Source: Rhodophyticola sp. CCM32 (GTDB lineage: Bacteria > Pseudomonadota > Alphaproteobacteria > Rhodobacterales > Rhodobacteraceae). Taken from it: a stretch of DNA of 64,000 nucleotides. Below the pieces are notes generated by a model, which was not told the origin of the DNA, did not search any database, and was given only the letters and a program-made list of their open reading frames with translations. Below are positions 43,456 through 53,576 of this stretch, piece after piece. Made by a program: the position numbers and the translations under genes. The first letter of the stretch is position 1; every line of letters starts with the position of its first letter. The stretch lies in the NCBI RefSeq assembly GCF_004751985.1, contig NZ_CP038492.1:1426001-1490000 (forward strand), given 5' to 3'.

Positions 43456-46259
43456 GTTTTGCCACCCGTCTCACCCGCCACCCGATTGCCTATGATCCCG
43501 ATCGCGGGGCCGAGGCGCTGGCCGGGTTCCCGGATCTGGCGCCCGAACTGCGCCCTCTGATCGAAGGCAGTGCCGGGTGCAGCCCCTATCTGGCCCGTCT
43601 GATGGTGCAGGAGGCCGAATGGCTGACCGGGATGCTGGCGGGCACGCCCGAGACCGCGCAGGCAGGGATCGTCGCGCAGACGCAGGCGCTGGACGGGCCC
43701 GGTCTGAACAGCGGGTTGCGGCAGGCGAAACGGCGTGTGGCGCTGTTGACCGCGCTGGCCGATCTGGGGGGCATCTGGTCGCTGGAAGAGGTGACCGGCG
43801 CGCTGACCGGTTTTGCAGATGCCGCAGTGCAGGCAGCGTTGCAGGCCCATATAGGCACAGAGATCAGCCGTGGCAAACTGCCCGGCATGACCGGGGAGGA
43901 TGCGGCGAAAGGCGCCGGCATGGTGGTGCTGGCCATGGGCAAGATGGGGGCGGGGGAGCTGAATTACTCCTCGGATATCGACCTGATCTGCCTGTTTGAC
44001 GAGACCCGTTTTGACCCCGCCGACGAGATGGAGGCCCGCGCCGGTTTCGTGCGCGCCACGCGGCGGATCACGGCCAGCCTGTCTGAAAACACGGCTGAGG
44101 GTTATGTGTTCCGCACCGATCTGCGCCTGCGCCCGGATGCCAGTGTCACGCCGGTCTGTATCTCGATGGCGGCGGCTGAACGGTATTACGAGGCCGAGGG
44201 ACGAAGCTGGGAACGGGGCGCCTATATCAAGGCACGCCCGGCGGCAGGCGATATCGCGGCGGGCGTGCGGTTTCTGACAACGCTGGTGCCCTTCGTCTGG
44301 CGCAAACATCTGGATTTCGCCGCGATCCAGGATACCCATGACATGCGGCAGCGCATCCGCTCCCATAAAAGGCTGCACGGGCCGATTGCGCTGGACGGGC
44401 ATAACATGAAACTGGGGCCCGGTGGCATCCGCGAGATCGAGTTTTTCGCCCAGACCCGGCAATTGGTGGCGGGCGGGCGCGACCCGGATCTGCGCAGCCG
44501 CGAAACGGTGACGGCTTTGGCGGATCTGGCCGCAAAAGGCTGGATCGGGGAGGATGTGGCCAAAGACCTGACCGGTCATTACCGGCAGCACCGCGAGGTG
44601 GAACATCGCCTGCAGATGATTGCCGATGCCCAGACCCATGATCTGCCAAATACACCGGAAGGGTTCGACCGGCTGGCGCGGTTCTGCGGTGCGGGCGATA
44701 CGGGCGCGTTTCGCGAGGGTTTGACCGCGCGCCTGATTGCGGTGGACGGGTTGACCGAACCGTTTTTCACACCGGAAAGCAGGCCGGAGGTCGTGGTGGA
44801 GCTAAGCGAGGCCGCGCGCGCGATTGTTGATCGCTGGCCGGGCTATCCGGCCCTGCGCTCGGCCCGGGGGCAGGAGATTTTTGCGCAGTTGAAACCCGAT
44901 CTGCTGGCCCGGTTCCAGCGGGCGGCGCGGCCGGATGAGGCGCTTGGCAATTTTGACGGGTTTCTCAGGGGCCTGCCTGCGGGGGTGCAGCTGTTCTCGC
45001 TGTTCAAGGCCAATCCGCCGCTGGTTGATCTGCTGGTTGATATCTGTGCCACCGCGCCCGCGCTGGCGCGCTATCTGTCGCGGCAGTCAGGCGTGCTCGA
45101 CGCGGTTCTGGGCGGCAGTTTCTTTGAAGACTGGCCGTCGCAGGAGGATCTGGCATCGGATCTGGCGGCGCAACTGGACGGGCTTGATTACGAGGCGCAG
45201 CTTGATGCGGCGCGGCGCTGGCAGAAAGAATGGCATTTTCGGATCGGGGTGCATCATCTGCGCGGGCTGATTGATGCGGAACGGGCGGGCGCGCAGTATT
45301 CCGCGCTGGCCGATGCGGTGATTGCCGCGCTCTGGCCGGTTGTCTGTGCCGATCTGGCCAGACGCCACGGGCCTGCCCCCGGGCGCGGCGGGGCTGTGCT
45401 GGCCATGGGGTCTCTGGGGGCCGGACGGTTAAGCGCCGGGTCCGATCTGGACCTGATCGTGATCTATGATGCCGCCGGGGTCGAGATGACCGAAGGCCGC
45501 CGCCCGCTGAACCCGCGGGCCTGGTTTGCCAAGGCCACCAAGGCGCTGATCACCGCGCTTGGCGCGCCGACCGCCGAAGGCAAGCTTTATGAGGTGGATA
45601 TGCGCCTGCGCCCGTCGGGACGGCAGGGGCCGGTGGCAAGCGGATTGGCGGCGTTCCGGCAATACCAGATGAAAGAGGCCTGGATCTGGGAACATATGGC
45701 CCTGACCCGGGCGCGCCCCGTGGCCGGCGCCCCTGACCTTTTGGCCGATATCGAAGCCGTGCGACGGGATGTTCTGGCCCGGCACCCGGCGCCCGGCAGG
45801 GTTCTGGCGGATATGGCCCAGATGCGCGGGCGGGTGCAGGCCGCAGGGCGCGCGCCGGCCACCGGTGCACTGGCCGTCAAGGATGGCCCGGGCGGCGGGC
45901 AGGATATCGAGTTGCTGGCCCAGGCTGCCGCCTTATGTGCAGGTGATCCGGCCCGGGATGTGGCGGGGCAGATTGCCGCGATGCCGCGCATCGGCTGGCT
46001 GACGGCAGAAGAGGCGCAGAGCCTGACCGCGACCCATCAATTATTTGCGTCTTTGCAGCAGGCCACGCGGCTTCTGACCGACCGCGATCTGGACCTTGAT
46101 GAGATCGGCATGGGCGGGTGCGCGTTTTTGTGTCGTGCGGCCGGGGTTCAGAATATCGAAACACTGACCGCTGCGCTTGACGCGGCCCGCGCAGAAGCTG
46201 CAAGGATGATCGGCGCGGTGCTGGCACAAGAGGCAGACGCGCCATCGGAGGAAGAATGA
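43452..46259 (+). CDS. glnE: Glutamine synthetase adenylyltransferase/adenylyl-removing enzyme
   Basis: This 935-residue bifunctional enzyme adds and removes AMP on glutamine synthetase in response to PII and glutamine. The two nucleotidyltransferase halves are both intact. The first has GKMGAGELNYSSDIDLICLFD near residue 160 (removing domain). The second has GSLGAGRLSAGSDLDLIVIYD near 653 (adding domain). The length is typical for alphaproteobacteria. It overlaps the genes on both sides by four bases. Confidence 0.95.
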   Translation: MSFATRLTRHPIAYDPDRGAEALAGFPDLAPELRPLIEGSAGCSPYLARLMVQEAEWLTGMLAGTPETAQAGIVAQTQALDGPGLNSGLRQAKRRVALLTALADLGGIWSLEEVTGALTGFADAAVQAALQAHIGTEISRGKLPGMTGEDAAKGAGMVVLAMGKMGAGELNYSSDIDLICLFDETRFDPADEMEARAGFVRATRRITASLSENTAEGYVFRTDLRLRPDASVTPVCISMAAAERYYEAEGRSWERGAYIKARPAAGDIAAGVRFLTTLVPFVWRKHLDFAAIQDTHDMRQRIRSHKRLHGPIALDGHNMKLGPGGIREIEFFAQTRQLVAGGRDPDLRSRETVTALADLAAKGWIGEDVAKDLTGHYRQHREVEHRLQMIADAQTHDLPNTPEGFDRLARFCGAGDTGAFREGLTARLIAVDGLTEPFFTPESRPEVVVELSEAARAIVDRWPGYPALRSARGQEIFAQLKPDLLARFQRAARPDEALGNFDGFLRGLPAGVQLFSLFKANPPLVDLLVDICATAPALARYLSRQSGVLDAVLGGSFFEDWPSQEDLASDLAAQLDGLDYEAQLDAARRWQKEWHFRIGVHHLRGLIDAERAGAQYSALADAVIAALWPVVCADLARRHGPAPGRGGAVLAMGSLGAGRLSAGSDLDLIVIYDAAGVEMTEGRRPLNPRAWFAKATKALITALGAPTAEGKLYEVDMRLRPSGRQGPVASGLAAFRQYQMKEAWIWEHMALTRARPVAGAPDLLADIEAVRRDVLARHPAPGRVLADMAQMRGRVQAAGRAPATGALAVKDGPGGGQDIELLAQAAALCAGDPARDVAGQIAAMPRIGWLTAEEAQSLTATHQLFASLQQATRLLTDRDLDLDEIGMGGCAFLCRAAGVQNIETLTAALDAARAEAARMIGAVLAQEADAPSEEE

Positions 46260-46546
46260 GCAAACCGGGTGATGCAAACGACCCCAAGGGCCTGATCCGC
46301 GAGGCCTATCTGATCGAGGGGATTACCCTGTCGGAATGCCGGTCGATCTTCATGGACTGGGCCTTGAGCCTGTCGATGCCCGACCCGCATGCAGCCATCG
46401 ACACGCTTTTGACCCGTCACGGGGCAGGGCAGGATGATCACCCGATGACCGAGGTCCTGCGCGACGGGCTGGCCCGTCCGCCCGTGGCCAAACGGCGGGG
46501 CGGGCGATCGGGCCGCATCGCGCAACCCCGAAACCCGACTCTTTAA
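46256..46546 (+). CDS. Hypothetical protein coupled to glnE (96 aa)
   Basis: This 96-residue protein begins by the ATGA overlap with glnE, preceded by GGAGGAA inside glnE. It has an acidic helical N-terminal part (GLIREAYLIEGITLSECRSI, MDWALSLS) and a basic, proline-rich tail (PPVAKRRGGRSGRIA). I do not recognise a family. Translational coupling to glnE suggests a related role in nitrogen control, which is inference only. Confidence 0.7.
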   Translation: MSKPGDANDPKGLIREAYLIEGITLSECRSIFMDWALSLSMPDPHAAIDTLLTRHGAGQDDHPMTEVLRDGLARPPVAKRRGGRSGRIAQPRNPTL

Positions 46547-46565
46547 ATCTGATTGGAGTGTGCTG

Positions 46566-46988
46566 ATGCGATCCCTGCTTTTCGGTGTTGCTTTGTGTCT
46601 GTCCCCGCTGACGACCCTGGCCCAAAGCCAGATACCCGGTGTCTTCAGAGATTATCAGACCATGCGCGGGGTTCTGGATGAGTTGGTCAATTCCCGGTCG
46701 ATTATATTGCTGATGGAGGCGTTTGGCGGGGCTGGTGAGATCAGCCCACAGGATATGATCGCGCTGGAAGCGCAGATGCGCAGTGTCTACCCCAGTGATT
46801 TCATCGACCATGCGCTGATGCGCGAGGCGGAAACCGCGCCGGGGTTTCGCCAGCAGCTGATCGCCTATTGGGATCAGGATTATAAATACGTTTATGTGCA
46901 TCTGGTTTTGCATGACCGTGGCGATGAACTGGTCGCGATCCAGATGTCATTCAACAGCGATATCAACGCGTTTTTGCCGCTTTATTAA
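46566..46988 (+). CDS. Putative exported protein (140 aa)
   Basis: This protein has a signal peptide (MRSLLFGVALCLSPLTTLAQ, cleavage about residue 20). The helical mature domain contains GGAGEISPQDMIALEAQMRS and ends MSFNSDINAFLPLY. GGAG seven bases before the ATG at 46566 sets the start; a GTG six bases earlier is less likely. I do not recognise the family. It lies 19 bp after the glnE-linked small gene and may share the transcript. Confidence 0.75.
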   Translation: MRSLLFGVALCLSPLTTLAQSQIPGVFRDYQTMRGVLDELVNSRSIILLMEAFGGAGEISPQDMIALEAQMRSVYPSDFIDHALMREAETAPGFRQQLIAYWDQDYKYVYVHLVLHDRGDELVAIQMSFNSDINAFLPLY

Positions 46989-47058
46989 AGCGGTTTGCGT
47001 TTGATCTGAAATCTGCACCAGCTTTCAGGTGAAACACATATGCCAAAGCACTGCTGAG

Positions 47059-47100
47059 GTGGAAAACTCCAGTTTTCCACGTGGAATTCTGGAGAATTCC
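47059..47100 (-). repeat. Twin-hairpin palindromic element, copy 2 (inverted)
   Basis: The reverse complement of this 42-bp stretch equals 42401-42442 except for two bases in the linker. The hairpins are GTGGAAAAC-TCCA-GTTTTCCAC and GGAATTC-TGGA-GAATTCC. It lies between convergent genes, as a bidirectional terminator would. Confidence 0.75.
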
Positions 47101-47180
47101 GCCTTGAACCTGCATCGCTGCGCCGTTGGGTTTTCGTTGCTCCATCACAGCTTTGCCCCGGGCTGTCCTTACAGCCGCCG

Positions 47181-47288
47181 CCTACAGCATGCTGCCTTAA
47201 ACCTGAGACATCGCGCATCACAAATACCCTGGGAACGCGAAGCGTGGCAGGGTATTTGTGAGTCAAGTTTAAGGCAGGGTGCTTTAGC
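47181..47288. repeat. Dispersed 25-bp repeat, inverted pair with central hairpin
   Basis: A plus-strand copy of the CTTACAGC...CTGCCTTAAACC repeat at 47181-47205 faces a minus-strand copy at 47264-47288. Between them a hairpin forms from CACAAATACCCTG and CAGGGTATTTGTG. The far copy overlaps the last codons of the GlxA-family regulator. The whole unit can fold into one long imperfect stem. Confidence 0.6.
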
Positions 47289-48273
47289 CCGGGATGCGCG
47301 AGGCTTGTGACCCGCGTTCGCGGTACGGCGTGGTTTCATAATGCGCCCGGTAGCATTTCGAGAAATGCGACGGGCTGGCAAAGCCGCAGGCCAGGGCCAC
47401 ATTGATTACGCTCATATCTGTCTGCATCAGCAGGTTGCGCGCCTTGGCCAGCCGCAACTCCATATAATACCGTTTGGGGGACCGGTTGAGATACCGGCGG
47501 AACAGCCGCTCCAGCTGCCGGGTCGACATGCCGACCTCGGAGGCCAGAACCGAGGGGCTGATCGGGTCCTCGATATTCTGTTCCATCATCCGAATGACCT
47601 GGGACAGTTTCGGATGCCGCACCCCGATCCGGGTCGGGATCGACAGGCGTTGCGTATCCTGATCGGTGCGGATCGAGGTATAGATCAACTGATCGGCCAC
47701 CAGATTGGCCAGCCCTTCCCCGTGATCGGTGGCGATGATCTTGAGCATCAGGTCAATCGATGCGGTGCCGCCGGCGGTGGTGATCCGGTTGCCGTCGATC
47801 ACAAAGACCGATTTGGTCAGGGCTACATCCTCGAATTCCTCGGTGAAACTGTCCTGATTTTCCCAATGGATCGTGGCGCGTTTGCCATCCAGCAACCCGG
47901 CACGGGCCAGCGTATACCCCGCAGTACACAGCCCGCCGATCACCGGGCCTTTGCGGGCCTCGCGCCGTATCCAGTTCAGCAGGCGTTTGGTTGTGGCGCC
48001 CTGTACGTCGATCCCGCCGCATAAAAGCACAGTGTCATCGCGCCCGATCTCGAACAGGTCCTGATCCAGCTTATAGCCGATCCCGGCGCTGCAATAGGCG
48101 ATCTCGCCGCCTTCTCCGGCCAGTGTCCAGTCATAAAGCGCCTCACCTGCCATGCGGTTGGCGATGCGCAGCGCTTCGACCGCACAGGAAAAACACAACA
48201 TGGTAAACTGGTCCAGCAGCACGAACACATAGCGTTTCGGCTGGCTCGGCACGCCATTTTTCAGGCTGGGCAT
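47284..48273 (-). CDS. GlxA-family AraC-type regulator
   Basis: This 329-residue regulator has an N-terminal DJ-1/PfpI-like domain (FVLLDQFTMLCFSCAVEALRIAN; GGLCTAGYTLARAGLLDG near residue 108) and a C-terminal AraC double helix-turn-helix. The last helices read VNVALACGFASPSHFSKCYRAHY style (NVALACGFASPSHFSKCY). AAAGGA 8 bases upstream sets the start at 48273. Relatives control choline, carnitine, arginine or dimethylglycine use. It diverges from the DAHP synthase gene, but a link is not implied. Confidence 0.87.
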   Translation of the reverse strand: MPSLKNGVPSQPKRYVFVLLDQFTMLCFSCAVEALRIANRMAGEALYDWTLAGEGGEIAYCSAGIGYKLDQDLFEIGRDDTVLLCGGIDVQGATTKRLLNWIRREARKGPVIGGLCTAGYTLARAGLLDGKRATIHWENQDSFTEEFEDVALTKSVFVIDGNRITTAGGTASIDLMLKIIATDHGEGLANLVADQLIYTSIRTDQDTQRLSIPTRIGVRHPKLSQVIRMMEQNIEDPISPSVLASEVGMSTRQLERLFRRYLNRSPKRYYMELRLAKARNLLMQTDMSVINVALACGFASPSHFSKCYRAHYETTPYRERGSQASRIPG

Positions 48274-48440
48274 GCGCCGGTCCTTTCTTGCCTCCCCATC
48301 CGGGGTCATGCCTATGACGCCCGGTTCGCTAGCGAAATCACCATTTTTGTCCCGTTGCAATCCCCGGTCATGCGAAAAAGGCCATTGGATGCCGCGCCGG
48401 GCCCGCCTATAAGCGGGGCCGAGTTCAAGAGGAGGCTGTC

Positions 48441-49817
48441 ATGACAGCGGCACAAGGCTGGAGCAAATCGGACTGGCGCGCGAAACCGCGGGTGCAGATG
48501 CCGGACTATCCCGACACCGCGGCACTGGCTGCGGTCGAGGCGCAGCTTGGGAAATATCCGCCGCTGGTTTTTGCCGGTGAGGCGCGGCGCCTGAAGGCCG
48601 ATCTGGCGGCCTGTGCGCGGGGCGAGGCGTTTCTGCTGCAAGGTGGCGATTGCGCCGAAAGCTTTGGCGAGTTCAGCGCCGACACGATCCGTGACACGTT
48701 CAAGGTGATGTTGCAGATGGCGATGGTGCTGACCTATGGTGCGAAAGTGCCGGTGGTCAAGGTGGGCCGGATGGCCGGGCAATTCGCCAAGCCGCGTTCG
48801 ACACCGACCGAGGTGATCGACGGGGTGGAACTGCCCAGCTATCGCGGTGACATCATCAATGAGCTTGATTTCACGCCCGAGGCCCGCCACCCGAATCCGG
48901 CCAGGATGCTTCAGGCCTATACCCAGTCGGCGGCCTCTCTGAACCTGCTCAGGGCGTTTTCGACCGGTGGTTTTGCGGATATGCACCGGGTGCATTCCTG
49001 GACCCTTGGCTTTGCCGATGGGGCAGGGGCCGAGAAATATCGCGATATTGCAAGCCGGATTCAGGATTCGATTGATTTCATGGCCGCCGCCGGGATTGAC
49101 GGTGGCACCACTCATGAATTTTCGACCGTGGATTTCTACACCAGCCATGAGGCGCTGCTGCTGGAATATGAAGAGGCGCTGGCGCGGGTGGATTCAACCA
49201 CCGGCCTGCCTTTGGCAGGATCGGGCCATATGATCTGGATCGGCGACCGGACCCGGCAGCCCGACGGGGCACATGTGGAATTCGCGCGCGGTGTGCAAAA
49301 CCCGATCGGGTTGAAATGCGGGCCCACGACCACGCCCGAGGATCTGAAAGTGCTGATGGCAAAGCTGAACCCGGAAAACGAGGCCGGACGGCTGACCCTG
49401 ATCGCGCGGTTCGGGGCGGGCAAGGTGGGCGAATATCTGCCGCGCCTGATCAAGGCGGTGCAGCAGGAAGGTGCGCAGGTCGTGTGGTCCTGCGATCCGA
49501 TGCATGGCAACACGGTGAAGGCGAATTCCGGCTATAAAACCCGGTTCTTCAATGCGATCCTGCAGGAAATTCAGGAATTCTTCGCGATCCACAAGGCCGA
49601 GGGTACGGTGCCCGGTGGCGTGCATTTCGAGATGACCGGCAAGGATGTGACCGAATGCACCGGTGGCGTGCGCGCCGTGACCGATGAGGATCTCTCCTCG
49701 CGGTATCACACCGCCTGTGACCCGCGCCTCAATGCCAGCCAGTCGCTGGAACTGGCCTTTCTGGTGGCCGAGGAACTGTCAGCCGGGCGGCAGGCCAAGC
49801 GCCTCGCCGTGGGCTGA
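48441..49817 (+). CDS. Class II 3-deoxy-7-phosphoheptulonate (DAHP) synthase
   Basis: This 458-residue enzyme condenses phosphoenolpyruvate and erythrose 4-phosphate, the first shikimate step. Plant-type class II motifs are [11 protein letters not shown] near residue 70, [12 protein letters not shown] near 111, and [20 protein letters not shown] near 350. AGGAGG lies seven bases before the ATG. It is full length and monocistronic. Confidence 0.94.
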   Translation: MTAAQGWSKSDWRAKPRVQMPDYPDTAALAAVEAQLGKYPPLVFAGEARRLKADLAACARGEAFLLQGGDCAESFGEFSADTIRDTFKVMLQMAMVLTYGAKVPVVKVGRMAGQFAKPRSTPTEVIDGVELPSYRGDIINELDFTPEARHPNPARMLQAYTQSAASLNLLRAFSTGGFADMHRVHSWTLGFADGAGAEKYRDIASRIQDSIDFMAAAGIDGGTTHEFSTVDFYTSHEALLLEYEEALARVDSTTGLPLAGSGHMIWIGDRTRQPDGAHVEFARGVQNPIGLKCGPTTTPEDLKVLMAKLNPENEAGRLTLIARFGAGKVGEYLPRLIKAVQQEGAQVVWSCDPMHGNTVKANSGYKTRFFNAILQEIQEFFAIHKAEGTVPGGVHFEMTGKDVTECTGGVRAVTDEDLSSRYHTACDPRLNASQSLELAFLVAEELSAGRQAKRLAVG

Positions 49818-49870
49818 AGCTGGGAAATGGGGCGTTAGAGCGGTTCGAGTGGGCCTTGAAGTGAAACGGG

Positions 49871-49977
49871 CTATAGCGCCGGCCCAAAATTCTGCATCAC
49901 TTTAACGACCTTTCCGCCCGGCGGCACCGCCGGGCAGCGCCCGTACCGCCCCCACGGGGCGGGCGATGCCCTCTGCG
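49871..49977 (+). repeat. Intergenic repeat, copy 2, with GC-rich double hairpin
   Basis: 49871-49924 aligns with 42451-42505. It runs directly into CGCCCGGCGG...CCGCCGGGC and then a second stem CCGCCCC/GGGGCGG, a double hairpin that recurs at 55592-55648. It lies between the DAHP synthase and PAS-domain genes, which are convergent. Confidence 0.55.
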
Positions 49978-49994
49978 AGGGCCTGATCCGCAGA

Positions 49995-50690
49995 TCAGTC
50001 CTTGCCGCCTTTCAGCACGCGCAATCCGGGCCGCGACCCGGATGGTTCACAGGTGTTTGCCGCGACATAGGATGTGGCAGGCGGTTCACCCAGACCGGGC
50101 GTTGATGCATGCGGGCCTTTATGGGCAGTATCCCGGCCCGGGCCGAGAGGATATAGCGGGATCATATCAGCCTGGCGGATGCGAAACCGGCGCGGCGGCA
50201 GGTCGATATGACCCTCGGTGACAAACGCCCCGATCGCGCGATTGATCTGCCCATCCTCACTTCGAAGCGGCAAAACTGTCATCCGGCCGTTCAGGTCACG
50301 CCGCCCCTGTGCGTCAGAGGTCAGATTCAGATCCAGCACATTCGGGCCGGTAAACACCGCCTCCACATATTCCATCAGAGAGCTGCGGGCGCGCAGTTCG
50401 AAAAATGCACGTATCGGCATGCCACGCACCTCCATCCCCATCAATGTGTTGAGATGTGTGCCCGACAGGCGAAACCGCACCACGCCGGGGCGCACCCGGT
50501 CAAGGATGAAGGTGTAGTTAAGCAGTGTGACCATCGCGCGCGGGTCAATATCGGCACGGTCCGGCACAACGCGCCCGGCCCTGAGATCTTCCCAATATGC
50601 TATCAGATCCTTGATGACCGGGTGTATCATATCTGCCTTGTACTGCCAGAGGGAGACCACAGTCCGGCTTGCGGCCTGTCCATTATTCAT
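49995..50690 (-). CDS. PAS-domain protein of unknown role
   Basis: This 231-residue protein has one PAS-like domain of the type common in alphaproteobacteria (about residues 20-160). It includes IKDLIAYWEDLRAGRVVPDRADIDP and FRLSGTHLNTLMGMEVRG. No output domain follows; the last 60 residues are Pro/Gly-rich and look disordered. AAGGA seven bases upstream selects 50690 over the earlier ATG at 50738. It may sense a small molecule and signal by protein contact. Confidence 0.75.
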   Translation of the reverse strand: MNNGQAASRTVVSLWQYKADMIHPVIKDLIAYWEDLRAGRVVPDRADIDPRAMVTLLNYTFILDRVRPGVVRFRLSGTHLNTLMGMEVRGMPIRAFFELRARSSLMEYVEAVFTGPNVLDLNLTSDAQGRRDLNGRMTVLPLRSEDGQINRAIGAFVTEGHIDLPPRRFRIRQADMIPLYPLGPGRDTAHKGPHASTPGLGEPPATSYVAANTCEPSGSRPGLRVLKGGKD

Positions 50691-50851
50691 TTTGCTGTCC
50701 TTATCGTCACGGTGCATCCCGAGGGATATGTGTCCCAAGCGGATGTACGCGTTGTGATGCCAGCACCGTGTATGATAATGCTGGCCGCGAAATCCTTACC
50801 CATTTCTTAATAAATGAATAAAAGGCGACAGGCATGGGGGTAAAATCTTAA

Positions 50852-51739
50852 ATGGTTAACTCAATGACAGGTTACGCCGCGCGCGACGGGGCGGCGCCGG
50901 GCTTGGTCTGGTCCTGGGAAATGCGCAGCGTGAATGCCCGCGGGCTGGACCTGCGACTGCGCCTGCCTGACCGGATGGGCGCGCTTGAAGCCCCGTTGCG
51001 GGACCGGATGGGCGCAACCCTTGGGCGCGGCAATGTCAGCCTGTCGCTGAAACTGGGGCGTCTGGAAACCGCCGCTGCGCAGACGCTGGATCAGGCGGCA
51101 TTGGAGGCGGCTTTGGCAGCGATGACCCAGGCCGCTCAGGCGGCAGAGGCCGCAGGTCTGGCCCTTGCCGCACCGGGTCCGGCGGATATTCTTGCCATGC
51201 CCGGGGTCTATGAAGCCCGCAGGGCCGAACCGGACCTGCCCGAGGCGGCGGTTCTTATGAAGGATTTCGAGGCGCTGTTGTCGGGGTTTCAGGATATGCG
51301 CGCCGGTGAAGGGGCCGCGTTGCAGGCTGTTCTGACCCGCCAGCTTGACGAAATGGCCGAGCTGACCAAAGCTGCCGCAGACTGCGCAGAGGCCCGTCAG
51401 GACACTGCCGCCACGCGGTTTCGCGCCAATGTCGCCAAACTGATCGAGGCGACGGATGAAAGTGACGAGGCGCGGCTGGCCCAGGAATTGGCGCTTCTGG
51501 CGGTCAAGGCCGATGTCACCGAAGAGATCGACCGTTTGCAGGCCCATATCAGCGCCGCGCGCGGCCTGCTGCAGGCAAAGGGCCCGGTGGGGCGCAAGCT
51601 GGACTTCCTGATGCAGGAGTTCAATCGCGAGGCCAACACGCTGTGTTCAAAATCCTCGGACACCGCGCTGACACGGATCGGGCTTGACCTGAAAGTGCGG
51701 ATTGATCAGATGCGCGAACAGGTTCAGAACGTGGAATGA
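50852..51739 (+). CDS. yicC: YicC-family protein (putative endoribonuclease)
   Basis: This 295-residue protein begins with the family signature [13 protein letters not shown]. It has [18 protein letters not shown] near residue 22 and ends with [22 protein letters not shown], the conserved C-terminal domain. E. coli YicC has RNase activity. It overlaps gmk by four bases, the usual yicC-gmk pair. Confidence 0.9.
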   Translation: MVNSMTGYAARDGAAPGLVWSWEMRSVNARGLDLRLRLPDRMGALEAPLRDRMGATLGRGNVSLSLKLGRLETAAAQTLDQAALEAALAAMTQAAQAAEAAGLALAAPGPADILAMPGVYEARRAEPDLPEAAVLMKDFEALLSGFQDMRAGEGAALQAVLTRQLDEMAELTKAAADCAEARQDTAATRFRANVAKLIEATDESDEARLAQELALLAVKADVTEEIDRLQAHISAARGLLQAKGPVGRKLDFLMQEFNREANTLCSKSSDTALTRIGLDLKVRIDQMREQVQNVE

Positions 51740-52392
51740 CAATGACATCCCCCCCCCGTCGCGGATTGCTGATCATCCTCTCCTCCCCCTCGGGCGCGGG
51801 CAAATCCACGCTGGCCCGGCGGTTGATGGGCTGGGACACATCCCTGAGCTTTTCGGTCTCTGCCACCACCCGGCCCGCAAGACAGGGTGAGGTGGATGGC
51901 CAGCATTACCATTTCCTCAGCGAGGCGGATTTCAAGCGCATGGTCAGCGAGGGCGCGATGCTGGAACATGCATTTGTCTTCGGCAATTTCTACGGCAGCC
52001 CGATGGCGCCTGTGGCCGAGGCGATTGAAAGCGGGCGCGATGTGCTGTTCGATATCGACTGGCAGGGGGCGCAGCAGATCAAGACCTCGGCCCTGCGCGA
52101 CCACGTCCTGTCAATCTTCATTCTGCCGCCCTCAATCGCGGAGTTGAAACGGCGGCTGGAACAGCGCGGGCAGGATGAGGCAGAGACCATCGCCAAACGG
52201 ATGCAGAAAAGCTGGGACGAGATCAGCCATTGGGACGGTTATGATTATGTGCTGATCAATGATGATCTGGACGCGACCGAGGCCCGGCTGAAACAGATTG
52301 TCGAGGCTGAACGGCTGAAACAGGCGCAGCAGCCCGGGCTGCAGGCCCATGTGCGGATGCTCCATGACCAGTTCGAGGAGGGACGGGAATGA
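51736..52392 (+). CDS. gmk: Guanylate kinase
   Basis: This 218-residue kinase converts GMP to GDP. The P-loop [11 protein letters not shown] lies at about 16-26, and the GMP-binding [21 protein letters not shown] near 43-63. The lid region follows [12 protein letters not shown]. It is coupled by overlaps to yicC before and the carbonic-anhydrase-like gene after. Confidence 0.95.
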   Translation: MTMTSPPRRGLLIILSSPSGAGKSTLARRLMGWDTSLSFSVSATTRPARQGEVDGQHYHFLSEADFKRMVSEGAMLEHAFVFGNFYGSPMAPVAEAIESGRDVLFDIDWQGAQQIKTSALRDHVLSIFILPPSIAELKRRLEQRGQDEAETIAKRMQKSWDEISHWDGYDYVLINDDLDATEARLKQIVEAERLKQAQQPGLQAHVRMLHDQFEEGRE

Positions 52393-52907
52393 TCTATGCG
52401 CTGGACGGGGCCGCGCCGGAGATCGGCGAGGATACATGGGTGGCCCCGGATGCCAATGTGATCGGCCATGTGGTTCTGGAACCCGGGGTCAGTGTCTGGT
52501 TCGGCTGCACCCTGCGTGGGGATAATGAAGTGATCCGCGTGGGCGCAGGCTCCAACCTGCAGGAGAGTTGCATTTTCCACACCGATATGGGGTTCCCCCT
52601 GTCGATCGGGGAGAATTGCACGATCGGCCACAGGGCGATGCTGCATGGCTGCACGATTGGCGACGGATCGTTGATCGGGATGGGCGCGACGGTGCTGAAC
52701 GGGGCCGTGATCGGCAAAGGATGTCTGATCGGGGCCGGGGCGCTGGTGACCGAAGGCAAGGAAATTCCCGACGGGTCGCTGGTGATGGGCGCGCCGGGCA
52801 AGGTGGTGCGCAGTCTTGACGCGGCGGCGCAGGAGGCCCTGCTGGCCTCGGCGGAACATTACCGGCAGAATATGCGGCGGTTCCGCGCCGGGTTGAGCGC
52901 GGTTTGA
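52389..52907 (+). CDS. Gamma-carbonic anhydrase-family protein
   Basis: This 172-residue left-handed beta-helix protein contains the repeats [23 protein letters not shown] near residue 21 and the metal-ligand His region [17 protein letters not shown]. It resembles PaaY/CaiE/YrdA hexapeptide proteins, which may hydrate CO2 or hydrolyse thioesters. The start overlaps gmk by four bases. The catalytic role in this organism is unknown. Confidence 0.85.
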   Translation: MIYALDGAAPEIGEDTWVAPDANVIGHVVLEPGVSVWFGCTLRGDNEVIRVGAGSNLQESCIFHTDMGFPLSIGENCTIGHRAMLHGCTIGDGSLIGMGATVLNGAVIGKGCLIGAGALVTEGKEIPDGSLVMGAPGKVVRSLDAAAQEALLASAEHYRQNMRRFRAGLSAV

Positions 52908-52949
52908 TCTAAAGCTTCGGCCGGAAGCCGCAGGCCTGAACCACAGGTG

Positions 52950-53561
52950 TTAAAGGCGGATATTTATCTCTGTGTCGCCGATCTGAACTCTGGGCAGGCG
53001 GTTGTCGTCGAACGCGGCGTCTCTCAGCAGTATGAACTGCACGGTTGCGGGGCGCAGCTCCACGGTTTCATTGCCATGGTCCAACATCTGCCAAAGCTCC
53101 TCTTCGATCTTGAGCCGGGGCGCCTCTGCATTCAGCCAAAGCACATCCCCGTCCTGACCAATGCTGACAGTGCCGCCCATGGGCAGGGCATTTTCGATAC
53201 AGTTCAGCATCAGAAAGGCAAGGCGGGTTTCGGCCCGTGGCAAGGTGGCTCTCGTCAGCCAACTGACCGTCAGCCTGCCGGAGCCGAACAGGTCATCAAG
53301 AATATCGCGGGCCTCTCGGTGGCTGATCTCCTGTTCCGGCATGGCCAGACCAAAGGCGATGCGAAAAAACCGCACCCGTGCATGGGCATCCTTGACGGCA
53401 TCATTGATCAGCGCCATTTCAGGGCCATTGGCCACGCCGGTCATGCCAAGCAGTTCAAGGCCGTTTCCGATGGCACCAAGCGGGTTGACCAGATCATGGC
53501 ACAGCCGCGAGGCGACAAGCGCGGCCAGATCCTGGGGCGGAATTTCGGTTTTGCCCTCCAT
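52950..53561 (-). CDS. chpT: Histidine phosphotransferase ChpT
   Basis: This 203-residue protein relays phosphate from CckA to CtrA and CpdR, controlling the cell cycle in Caulobacter and motility or gene transfer agents in Rhodobacterales. The phospho-acceptor His22 lies in SRLCHDLVNPLGAIGNGLELL, and the degenerate ATPase-like domain fills the rest. It diverges from the DUF3553 gene by 15 bp. The length and motif are as expected. Confidence 0.88.
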   Translation of the reverse strand: MEGKTEIPPQDLAALVASRLCHDLVNPLGAIGNGLELLGMTGVANGPEMALINDAVKDAHARVRFFRIAFGLAMPEQEISHREARDILDDLFGSGRLTVSWLTRATLPRAETRLAFLMLNCIENALPMGGTVSIGQDGDVLWLNAEAPRLKIEEELWQMLDHGNETVELRPATVQFILLRDAAFDDNRLPRVQIGDTEINIRL

Positions 53562-53576
53562 CAGCGGAGACCCGAG

